Assembly (NCBI GenBank): GCA_964535315.1
Contig: CAZHTS010000140.1
Span: forward strand, 1-6,588
DNA from: CAZHTS01 sp964535315
GTDB taxonomy: Bacteria; Chloroflexota; Anaerolineae; Anaerolineales; Anaerolineaceae
Length of the DNA: 6,588 nt
Direction: 5' to 3'
The translations under genes and the position numbers were made by a program. Positions within the stretch are counted from its first letter, which is position 1. Every line of letters starts with the position of its first letter. Shown piece by piece: positions 1 through 6,558 of this stretch. The notes below the pieces were generated by a model. That model made no database searches. It was not told where the DNA came from and saw only the letters and a program-made list of their open reading frames with translations.

Positions 1-890
1 TGCCCCAGCAGCACCCAGCCGGGTGAATACTCGGTAAACTGGCGGTCGAGCCCGGAGTTATATATCCACAGGCGGTTGAGGTAATCGAAGCTGAGATAGG
101 CAGCGGCCTTGTGCCCGTCGACGGTCAGAAAAGCCAGTTGCAGACAACCGGCGTCAAAGGCGCAGCGCATCGTCGCCGCCATGTGCCGGCGCATGCCCGG
201 GGTGAGAAAGGCCGCCTTTTGCTCGTCCTGCGCCATCAGACGCATGAAATCTTCGATCTCGCCCGCTAACTGCCCGGCGTCGGCAGCGATATACCAGTTG
301 ACCGGCGTGGCGCTTTCTTCGGCGCGACGCATCTTGCGGCGAATCTCGTGGCGCTGCTTTTTATCGATCCCGGCCAGATACGTCTCCCAATCGCCGGGCA
401 AACGGATACAAGGCGAGTGCTGCAGGCGTTCCAGGCTGTATTGCCAGCCAGCCGCCTGGGCCGCGGCCTGCAAAATCGACAGGCTGGGCGAATCTTCCAG
501 CAGGTTGTACAGGTCCAGCGCCTGCCAGGCCGGCAGACCGGTCTGCCGGCGCAGGAAAGGAAGCAGGGCGTCCACAAAGGCAGGCAAATCCTGCGGCCGG
601 GCGATCAGGTCGAGATAGTCGGAAATCTCAATGCTGCCCAACAGCAGCAAACTGGGAACGCCCTGATGTACGGCGTAAAACAACGGCGCCACCCCCACCA
701 GGCGCCCGTCCTGGTGGGCGGTCACGATGGCCAGTTCGGCCTGCGGCCACTCACCGCCGCCGCGCGTTTCCCACCAGGCGCGTAGATACTCGTAGCGCAA
801 GAAAGGCACGTGATTGGCGCTCTCCGCCAACAATTCGTTCCATTCGGCTTCCAGATCAGCCGGGAAGCTGGTCAACAGGGATAGATCCAT
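1..890 (-). CDS. FemAB/BioF2-like GNAT-fold acyltransferase (3' end beyond window)
   Basis: The frame is open from ATG at 890 to the left edge, giving 296 residues without a stop. The C-terminus is missing; related proteins usually run about 330-400 residues. The second half matches the acetyltransferase-6 (BioF2-like, CelD/BcsL) pattern: a basic helix at about residues 168-192 (DWETYLAGIDKKQRHEIRRK, then MRRAEE), a strand at 250-257 (LQLAFLTV), AAAYLSFDY at 262-270, and the hallmark IYNSGLD...YSPGWVLLG at 276-296. The first half (about 1-150) is the divergent N-terminal GNAT-like lobe typical of two-lobed FemAB proteins. No signal peptide or membrane segment is visible, so it is probably cytoplasmic. 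Family members transfer acyl or aminoacyl groups in envelope polysaccharide, peptidoglycan or lipid pathways; the substrate here cannot be read. The gene starts 27 bases after the response regulator stop and is the third gene of the apparent operon. The family is fairly sure, the exact function is not. Confidence 0.8.
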   Translation of the reverse strand, partial: MDLSLLTSFPADLEAEWNELLAESANHVPFLRYEYLRAWWETRGGGEWPQAELAIVTAHQDGRLVGVAPLFYAVHQGVPSLLLLGSIEISDYLDLIARPQDLPAFVDALLPFLRRQTGLPAWQALDLYNLLEDSPSLSILQAAAQAAGWQYSLERLQHSPCIRLPGDWETYLAGIDKKQRHEIRRKMRRAEESATPVNWYIAADAGQLAGEIEDFMRLMAQDEQKAAFLTPGMRRHMAATMRCAFDAGCLQLAFLTVDGHKAAAYLSFDYLNRLWIYNSGLDRQFTEYSPGWVLLG

Positions 891-894
891 GTGG

Positions 895-898
895 CTCC
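895..898 (-). promoter_or_regulatory. Ribosome binding site for the acyltransferase gene
   Basis: On the minus strand GGAG lies four bases before the ATG at 890 (GTGGAGCCAC-ATG). It supports this start and translation by a Shine-Dalgarno mechanism within the operon. No convincing separate promoter is visible in the 27-base gap. Confidence 0.6.
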
Positions 899-917
899 AC
901 TTCTACCAAAAGGTCAA

Positions 918-1658
918 TTACGGGTTGTCCTCGGGCAAATGCAGCCCGCCGGTTTCCAAACGGTAACCAAACCCGCGCACCGTCAACACCCAGCGCGGGT
1001 TGGCCGGATCGTCTTCGATCTTCTGGCGCAATAGCCAGACATAACGGCGTACGGCGGCGGTGTCGTCCTGGCGAATATCGCCCCACACCGCCTGCATCAG
1101 GTCGAACTCCGAGACGGCCATGCCGCGGTGGCGCATGAGATATTCCAGCAGGCGGTACTCGGTGGGGGTCAACTGCACCAGCTCCCCGTTGCGGCGCAGT
1201 TCGCGTTTATCCAGATCGAGGACGTAGTCGCCGAAAAAGACCACATTGCGCTCGGGGGTCGGCTGGTGGCGGATACGCGCCAGAATGGCCAGGATGCGGG
1301 CGGTCAGTTCGGCAAAACTAAACGGCTTGGTGACGTAATCATCCACCCCCAGGCGAAAACCGCGCAGCTTGTCGGCCTCGGTCGACTTGGCCGTCAACAA
1401 AATAATGGGCACATCCGACATCTCGCGCAGCCGGGCGCAGACTTCCCAACCGTCCATGCCCGGCATCATCACGTCCAACACCACCAGATCCGGCTGCTCA
1501 CGATACGCCAGGCGCATGGCGTCCTGACCGTTGCGCGCCGTCAACACCTCGACCGATAAATTGCCGTCGGCAGTAACGCCATGCTTACCTACATACTCAC
1601 TCAAAAAACGCAGCAAGGTGGTGTCGTCGTCCACCAACAGGACCTTTGCACGCATCAT
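918..1658 (-). CDS. OmpR/PhoB-family DNA-binding response regulator
   Basis: This 246-residue protein is normal length for the family, or slightly long. The receiver domain (about 4-130) has the acidic pair D10/D11 (in LLVDDD), the phosphoacceptor D62 in VVLDVMMPGMDG, T89 in LLTA, and Y108 and K111 in DDYVTKPF, so all residues needed for phosphorylation are present. The winged-helix domain (about 138-237) contains LTPTEYRLLEYL, the recognition-helix region DDTAAVRRYVWLLRQKIEDDP and the wing VRGFGYRLE. It should act as a cytoplasmic transcription factor switched by the kinase encoded just upstream. Two ATG codons are adjacent (1658 and 1655); the first is nearer the AGGAG. Compared with a typical receiver, the loop after the first helix has about eight extra residues (28-36). 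Its targets are unknown; the divergent promoter region at 3918-3986 is the natural candidate. Confidence 0.96.
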   Translation of the reverse strand: MMRAKVLLVDDDTTLLRFLSEYVGKHGVTADGNLSVEVLTARNGQDAMRLAYREQPDLVVLDVMMPGMDGWEVCARLREMSDVPIILLTAKSTEADKLRGFRLGVDDYVTKPFSFAELTARILAILARIRHQPTPERNVVFFGDYVLDLDKRELRRNGELVQLTPTEYRLLEYLMRHRGMAVSEFDLMQAVWGDIRQDDTAAVRRYVWLLRQKIEDDPANPRWVLTVRGFGYRLETGGLHLPEDNP

Positions 1659-1668
1659 GACTTTTGCA

Positions 1669-1673
1669 CTCCT
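1669..1673 (-). promoter_or_regulatory. Ribosome binding site for the response regulator gene
   Basis: AGGAG on the minus strand lies ten bases before the first of two tandem ATG codons (1658) and 13 before the second, which favours the first. It sits in the 27-base gap after the kinase stop, consistent with internal-gene translation on a polycistronic mRNA. Confidence 0.6.
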
Positions 1674-1685
1674 ACAAGAGAAACA

Positions 1686-3917
1686 TCATTCTTCCCAGCA
1701 ATCCGGGGTGATTTCGAGGGGCAGCCAGCAGGTGAAACAGGCGCCGCCCTCGGGACGATTGGCTACTTCTATTTTACCCCCCATCGCCTGTAGCAGCCGC
1801 TGGACGATGTACAGACCCAGGCCGTGACCGTAAACGGTCTGGGCGTCGCTGGGGTTGTGCCGGTAAAAACGTTCAAACAACATCGGCAGCACTTCTTCCG
1901 GGATACCGGGGCCGGCATCGGCCACGCGGATAAAGGCCATGCCATCCACCCGCCCGGCCTCCACCGTAATCTGCCCCTCGGGGGCGTATTTAAAGGCGTT
2001 ATCCAACAAATGGAAGAGCACGCTGATCAACGCCTGGTCGTCGGCCAGCAGCAGCGGCAGGTCGGCGGGCACCTGCCAGACGACGCGCTCGCTGCCCGGC
2101 AGGTGGCGCATCTGTGTTTGCAACGTCTGAACCACGCCCTGCAATTGCAGTGGGGCGGTAAAAAGCGGCATGCGCCCGGCGTCCAGGGCAGAAAGATCGA
2201 GGATCGTCTCGACGAAACGGGTCAGGCGCCCAATCTCGGCCTGCACCAGATCGAGCGTCTCGCGCAGGAAGAGCGGCAGGGTGCGCTGGCTGGCGAGCAT
2301 CAGTTCGATGCCGCCGGCGATATTGGTCAGCGGGGCGCGCAGTTCGTGCGAAACCAGCGAGACGAAATCGGACTTCAAGCGATCCAGTTCCTGCAGTGAG
2401 CGGTTCTGCTGTTCGAGCTGGCGGTAGGCCTCGATCAGGCTGGCGGTCTTTTCGTCAACCTTCTGTTCGAGTTGGGTATTCAACTGCTCCAACTGATCGC
2501 GGGCGGCGGTGATCTGCTCGTAGGCCAGCTGCAGGGCGGCCTGCTGGCGCTTTTGCTCGCTCAGGTCGTGGGCCGTGCCGGCCAGGGCCAGCTTCTCGGA
2601 ACGCCACAACCGGGCGGTCTGGCCGCTGAAAATGGGCCGCAGCGCCAGCGAAACAGGGATCAAACGACCGTCGCTGCGCTGCAGGTTCAACTCGCCCGAC
2701 CAGCCCAGGCTCTGCTTTGCCGGCAGTTGGGCCACCTGGATCGAACGGGTGGCCTCGTCCGCCGGATGCAGCAATTGCTGCACCGGCTGGCCCAACAAAT
2801 CACGCTCGCTCTCGTAGCCGGTGGCGGCCAGCAGGGCCGGGTTGACCAGTTGCAGACGACCCTGGCTGTCGCAGATAAAGGTCGGCTCGGCCACGCTGTT
2901 GACCAGGCTGGCGTACTGCTGGAATTCCACCTCGCCGATGATCAACCCCTGGCGGGCGATCAGGCCCAACCCGAGGATGACCGTCACCCAGAAGGCCAGG
3001 GCGTTGACGATGCCGTACAACTGCCACTCGAACAGCGCATACCAGCCAAACATGACCGCCAGCACCAGCGGCAGCAGGGCCTGTAAGCGCGGCACGATGC
3101 GCCGGAACAGGTGGTGCGAGAATTCACCCGGCAGAATCTGGGCAAAACCGGCCAGCGCCAGCAGCAAATCGCCCAGCACCCAGCCGATGTCGGCCAGCTG
3201 CCCGGCGGTATAACGCCCGTAGATCAAGACGTAGGCGTAAGCCAGATCGCTGAACAGATAGGCGAGGATGCCGGCGCTGATCAACCCGAAAGGCCCGGTG
3301 GCGCGCGCATCGCTGATCAACAGCAGGTTGATCAGCACGATCAGGATCAGCAGATCGAGCAGTGGGTAAACGACCGCATAGGGATGGCTGGCCTTCAGCG
3401 TGGCGGGAATCTGCTCCTGGGTGGCAAGCATGGGCCGCAGCACCAGCAGCCAGGCCAGGGTGACCATCGCGGTGGTGGTCAGGGTGGCGTCAAACATCAG
3501 GCGCAGCCGTCCGGCGTCGCGGCGCGGCTGGCGCGGGTAGACCAGCAATCCGGCCAGCAGGCACAACGCCCCGCCCAGGTACAGGGCGTCCAGGGGCGAG
3601 AGGGCAAACAGCCGGTCGGGGTTGTAGACCTGCATGCCCATGCGCAGCCCGTCGCTGGCGGCCCACAGCGCCAGCCCGGCAAACAACGCCCCCCAGGCAG
3701 TATGCACCGGCGTGCCAACGCTGCGCCGGAAAGCGGCAAAGGCCAGGAAAGCCGCCAGAACGGCGGTAAAGAACATCGCCAGGTTGCCGAGCAGGACGCG
3801 CTCCTGTAAATTGGAACGGCCCCAGATCACCCAGGCCACATACAGGATGAAATACACAATCCCGGTCAGCAACAGTTTGCGCCGCAGCGTACTTTGAGGG
3901 GGCGCAGCAGAAGTCAT
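1686..3917 (-). CDS. Multi-pass membrane sensor histidine kinase with PAS domain
   Basis: Read from ATG at 3917 this is 743 residues. The N-terminal third (about 15-321) is strongly hydrophobic with roughly ten membrane segments and short loops, so it is a membrane-embedded sensor rather than a large extracellular one. I do not recognise its sensor family. A PAS domain follows at about 333-453 (VAEPTFICDSQGRLQLVNPA, then GRLIPVSLALRPI), then a Gln/Glu-rich coiled coil at about 453-515. The dimerisation/phosphoacceptor motif is SHELRAP with H524. The ATPase domain has the N box (LLDNAFKYAP, N640), G1 (DAGPGIP, D667), F box (FERFYR, 681) and G2 (GHGLGL, 697-702). All catalytic motifs are intact, so it should autophosphorylate and pass phosphate to the adjacent regulator. 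An in-frame TTG at 3953 would add 12 residues, but it coincides with a -35 element and has no good ribosome binding site. The ATG at 3917 is therefore preferred, as a leaderless start. The gene stops 27 bases before the regulator. Confidence 0.94.
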   Translation of the reverse strand: MTSAAPPQSTLRRKLLLTGIVYFILYVAWVIWGRSNLQERVLLGNLAMFFTAVLAAFLAFAAFRRSVGTPVHTAWGALFAGLALWAASDGLRMGMQVYNPDRLFALSPLDALYLGGALCLLAGLLVYPRQPRRDAGRLRLMFDATLTTTAMVTLAWLLVLRPMLATQEQIPATLKASHPYAVVYPLLDLLILIVLINLLLISDARATGPFGLISAGILAYLFSDLAYAYVLIYGRYTAGQLADIGWVLGDLLLALAGFAQILPGEFSHHLFRRIVPRLQALLPLVLAVMFGWYALFEWQLYGIVNALAFWVTVILGLGLIARQGLIIGEVEFQQYASLVNSVAEPTFICDSQGRLQLVNPALLAATGYESERDLLGQPVQQLLHPADEATRSIQVAQLPAKQSLGWSGELNLQRSDGRLIPVSLALRPIFSGQTARLWRSEKLALAGTAHDLSEQKRQQAALQLAYEQITAARDQLEQLNTQLEQKVDEKTASLIEAYRQLEQQNRSLQELDRLKSDFVSLVSHELRAPLTNIAGGIELMLASQRTLPLFLRETLDLVQAEIGRLTRFVETILDLSALDAGRMPLFTAPLQLQGVVQTLQTQMRHLPGSERVVWQVPADLPLLLADDQALISVLFHLLDNAFKYAPEGQITVEAGRVDGMAFIRVADAGPGIPEEVLPMLFERFYRHNPSDAQTVYGHGLGLYIVQRLLQAMGGKIEVANRPEGGACFTCWLPLEITPDCWEE

Positions 3918-3923
3918 AGCTTC

Positions 3924-3953
3924 ATTGTACTCAGTTGCAACAGAATCCGTCAA
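3924..3953 (-). promoter_or_regulatory. Sigma70-type promoter of the kinase operon, leaderless configuration
   Basis: On the minus strand TTGACG (3953-3948) is followed by an 18-base spacer and TACAAT (3929-3924). These match the TTGACA and TATAAT consensus at five of six positions each. With +1 seven bases after the last base of the -10, transcription would begin on the A of the ATG at 3917, so the mRNA would have no 5' leader. This agrees with the absence of a Shine-Dalgarno sequence in front of that ATG. Confidence 0.65.
3934..3941. repeat. Short perfect palindrome GTTGCAAC inside the kinase promoter spacer
   Basis: The eight bases are self-complementary and lie between the -35 and -10 of the kinase promoter, on the face where a repressor could block polymerase. 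An eight-base palindrome can easily occur by chance, so this is only a weak operator candidate. Confidence 0.25.
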
Positions 3954-3965
3954 TCAAAGTTGATT
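3952..3965. promoter_or_regulatory. Perfect inverted repeat, candidate operator between divergent promoters
   Basis: AATCAA and TTGATT are exact reverse complements separated by AG, a 14-base dyad. It overlaps the first two bases of the kinase -35 element and lies eight bases upstream of the plus-strand TATAAT, where the -35 contact of that promoter would be expected. A protein bound here could act on both divergent promoters at once. The adjoining TCAATCAA (3950-3957) also gives a tandem TCAA repeat, which may matter because OmpR-family regulators usually bind direct repeats. The binding protein is unknown. Confidence 0.4.
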
Positions 3966-3972
3966 CCCTGGT

Positions 3973-3978
3973 TATAAT
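3973..3978 (+). promoter_or_regulatory. -10 element of the plus-strand glycosyltransferase gene, near-leaderless
   Basis: This is a perfect TATAAT eight bases before the GTG start at 3987, placing +1 at about 3985-3987. The transcript would start on, or within a couple of bases of, the start codon. No good -35 is found at 16-18 base spacing (3950-3955 reads TCAATC), so the promoter may need an activator. TTGATT at 3960-3965 is only seven bases away and cannot serve as a -35. No Shine-Dalgarno precedes the GTG. Confidence 0.5.
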
Positions 3979-3986
3979 AAGAGCCT

Positions 3987-6539
3987 GTGAAAGCTCTCCT
4001 GCACAAGGGTTGGACGGTATTTTTTGCCCTCAACGCCGTCGAAGGGCTGGCGGCGCTGATCATCCTGGCCGGGATGGCGGCGGACGCCGGCAGCGGGCGC
4101 CTGCTGGGCTATTCGCCTGCACGCCTGGCGTTGATGGCGCTGCTGCTGGCCGGCAGTCTGGCGTTTACCGGGCTGGCCTGGCGCCAGCAGCGCCGCCCGA
4201 TCGACTGGGCGCGCCGCGCCGGCTTACTGCGAGCGCTGTGGGTGCTCGCCCCGCTGGTTGCACTGGCGTGCGGGCTGGGGCTGCAAATCCTCTACAGCCT
4301 GTATCGCACCGGCGGCGAGTTCGCCTTTTATGCTTATTACCAGCGCCTGCTGCCCGTGCTGGGCTGGGCGGCGCTGGTCTGCCTGCAAACGTTCGTCTGG
4401 CTGCTGGCCGGCAGCGGGGTGTTCTCCTGGCGGGCGCTGGGTACCCGGCGGGCAGTCTACCGCGCCGGGCTGGTCGCCTGGGGGGGGATGCTGCTGGCGT
4501 GGGGCTTTATCGCCGCCAGCGGGGTGGGCATCACCCGCGACCGGGTCGGCTGGAACGCCCCCACCGTTCCGCTGATGGAGTGGCAGATCTGGCTGGCGTG
4601 GGCCGCCGGCAGCCTGGCGGCCGTACTGCTGCTCGGTCGCCCCCAGGCGGCGCGGCGCCCGCACCTCGACCGCTGGATCGGGCTGGCGCTGTGGCTGACG
4701 GCCGCGGCGGTCTGGCTGAGCCAGCCGGTGCCGCCCGGTTTCTTCGCCACCCCCGGCCGCGCCCCTAATTTCGAAATCTATCCCTTTTCCGACGGCGCCT
4801 TCTACAGCCATTACGCCCACAGCCTGCTGGCCGGCGACGGCTTCAAGGGCGGGCAGATACCGCCCCGCCCGCTGTACATCCTTTTCCTGGCCGGGCTGCA
4901 CGCCCTGGCCGGCGAAGATTACACCCGTGTCATCGCCCTGCAAACGCTGGCGCTGGCCTTTCTGCCGGTCGTCCTCTACCACCTGGGGCGCGAGTTGCAC
5001 AGCCGCGGCGCCGGGCTGAGCGTGGCGCTGCTGGCCATCCTGCGCGAACTGACCGCCATCGTTGCCACGCCCTTTACCGACGACGCCTCCAACTCCAAGC
5101 TGTTCTTCTCCGATCTGCCCATGGCGCTGGTGCTGGCGCTGCTGACCCTGGCGGTGGTACGCTGGTTGAAGGCGCCGGATAATCCCTTGCGGGCGCTGCT
5201 GGCGGGCGGGGTGGCCGGGCTGGCGCTGCTGATGCGCACACAGAGCGTGTTGTTCCTGCCGTTTGTGCTCCTGGCGGCGCTGCTGGTCTACCGCCGGCGC
5301 GGTCGGGCGCTGGCCGGCGGGCTGGCCCTGCTGGCGCTGGGCGTGACGCTCAGCATCGCCCCCTGGGTGGGGCGCAACTACGCCCTGACCGGCTCGCTGA
5401 TCCTCGACTCGGCCGACCAGACGCGCCTGTTGGCCAAACGGTACAACGCCGGCAACGCTCCGGCGTTGGGCCGCCAGGAAGACGAAAATGACGCCGCCTA
5501 CGCCGAACGTATGCTGCAAACCACGATGGAAGGGCTGCGCGCCGACCCGGCGGGCATTGCCGCCTTTGTCGCCGGACACTTTCTCAACAGCGAGATCGCC
5601 AACGTGCTGGTGCTGCCGCTGCGCCACGACCTGGCCCGCCTGAGTGAACTGTTCCTGCCCGATCATGCCTTCTGGCAGCAGTGGAACGGTTCGCTGAGCG
5701 CCCGGCAGGCGGCGCTGCTGGCGCTCAACCTGGCCGTCATCGCCCTGGGGCTGGGGGCGGCCTGGCGGCGCACGGCCTGGGTCGGGCTGCTGCCGCTGTG
5801 CGCCAACCTGAGCTACAACCTGAGCAACGCCGTCGGGCGCTATTCCGGGCTGCGTTACCTCATCCCGGCCGATTGGGTGGGCTATTTCTATTTCGCCCTC
5901 GGGCTGAGCGAGGTCTTTGTAGCCGTGCTGCTGGTGTTGAGCGTGCCCGGCGAGCGCATCGACGCCGCCTTGTTTGCCGCCCAAGCGCCGGATGGCGGCG
6001 CGGCGCGGCCGGGCTGGCGGCGCGTGGCCCTGGCCGGGCTGCTCTTTGTGGGCATCGGCGGGCTGCTGCCGCTGGCCGAACGACTGCCGCAGCGCTACCC
6101 GGCGCTCGACCGCGCTGCACTGGCCGGACGTTTGCTGGCCTCCCCTGCCTTCCAGGCCGGCGGGCTGGATGCGGCCGCCCTGCGCCGCTTTGCGCTGGAC
6201 GAAAACAGCTACCTCGCCTACGGCACGACGCTCTACCCGCGCTACTACGCCGCCGGCGACGGCGAGCCGATGACCGCCAAAGTTGGCTACGCCCCCGTCG
6301 ATCGCGCCCGGCTGGTGTTCCTGCTGGTCGGCGATGGTTATCCGCTGGTGATCCTCTACCCCGACCAGCCGCCGGCCTATTTCCCCAACGCCGGCGAGGT
6401 GCTGGTGCTGGGCTGCGACCGCGGCCAGTACATCCAGGGCATCGTCACCCTGGTCTCCGGCGCAGACGAGGCGCTCTACGTCGACCCGGACAGCCGGGAG
6501 GGGCTGCAAAACGGGCAGTTGCGCTGCACCACGCCCTGA
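3987..6539 (+). CDS. GT-C-type polytopic membrane glycosyltransferase (PMT/ArnT-like)
   Basis: The product is 850 residues with about 17 hydrophobic segments. The core looks like the GT-C superfamily, which transfers sugars from polyprenyl-phosphate donors on the outer face of the membrane. It has a first loop with an acidic residue (YPFSDGAFYSHYAHSLLAGDGF, D269), PPRPLYILFLAGLHALAG at 292-309, SDLPM at 375-379, MRTQSVLFLPFVLL at 416-429, IAPWVGRNYALTG at 457-469 and GLRYLIPADW at 621-630. Ahead of the core (residues 1-225) are about six extra membrane segments, which explains part of the excess over the usual 450-600 residues. After the last segment (about 677-695) comes a soluble domain of about 150 residues with two cysteines (C810, C847). 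GTG at 3987 is chosen because TATAAT lies just upstream and the hydrophobic N-terminus follows directly. The acceptor (protein, lipid or polymer) cannot be told. It could instead be annotated only as a hypothetical membrane protein. Confidence 0.8.
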   Translation: MKALLHKGWTVFFALNAVEGLAALIILAGMAADAGSGRLLGYSPARLALMALLLAGSLAFTGLAWRQQRRPIDWARRAGLLRALWVLAPLVALACGLGLQILYSLYRTGGEFAFYAYYQRLLPVLGWAALVCLQTFVWLLAGSGVFSWRALGTRRAVYRAGLVAWGGMLLAWGFIAASGVGITRDRVGWNAPTVPLMEWQIWLAWAAGSLAAVLLLGRPQAARRPHLDRWIGLALWLTAAAVWLSQPVPPGFFATPGRAPNFEIYPFSDGAFYSHYAHSLLAGDGFKGGQIPPRPLYILFLAGLHALAGEDYTRVIALQTLALAFLPVVLYHLGRELHSRGAGLSVALLAILRELTAIVATPFTDDASNSKLFFSDLPMALVLALLTLAVVRWLKAPDNPLRALLAGGVAGLALLMRTQSVLFLPFVLLAALLVYRRRGRALAGGLALLALGVTLSIAPWVGRNYALTGSLILDSADQTRLLAKRYNAGNAPALGRQEDENDAAYAERMLQTTMEGLRADPAGIAAFVAGHFLNSEIANVLVLPLRHDLARLSELFLPDHAFWQQWNGSLSARQAALLALNLAVIALGLGAAWRRTAWVGLLPLCANLSYNLSNAVGRYSGLRYLIPADWVGYFYFALGLSEVFVAVLLVLSVPGERIDAALFAAQAPDGGAARPGWRRVALAGLLFVGIGGLLPLAERLPQRYPALDRAALAGRLLASPAFQAGGLDAAALRRFALDENSYLAYGTTLYPRYYAAGDGEPMTAKVGYAPVDRARLVFLLVGDGYPLVILYPDQPPAYFPNAGEVLVLGCDRGQYIQGIVTLVSGADEALYVDPDSREGLQNGQLRCTTP

Positions 6540-6558
6540 GGACAAAGCGAGCCCGCCC

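Noticed and set aside
348..785. 145-codon plus-strand frame opposite the acyltransferase
   Set aside because: The minus-strand frame runs open from a good start with a ribosome binding site to the window edge and carries family motifs; this one has none.
891..1685. Both operon gaps are exactly 27 bases and share a loosely similar core (TTGTAGGAGTG and TGGTAGAAGTG)
   Set aside because: The similarity centres on the purine-rich ribosome binding region, where resemblance is expected; too short to argue for a duplicated linker.
3111..3809. 232-codon plus-strand frame opposite the kinase membrane region
   Set aside because: Gln/Gly-rich low-complexity translation, antisense to the well-supported kinase membrane domain; no ribosome binding site or family signal.
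3960..3978. TTGATT and TATAAT as a -35/-10 pair for the plus-strand gene
   Set aside because: The spacer is only seven bases, far too short for a sigma70 promoter; TTGATT is better explained as one arm of the inverted repeat.
4224..6545. 773-codon open frame on the minus strand opposite the glycosyltransferase
   Set aside because: Its translation is Gln/Gly/Arg/His-rich with no recognisable domain or hydrophobic pattern. The plus-strand frame has clear membrane segments and GT-C motifs. Long antisense frames are common in GC-rich genes.
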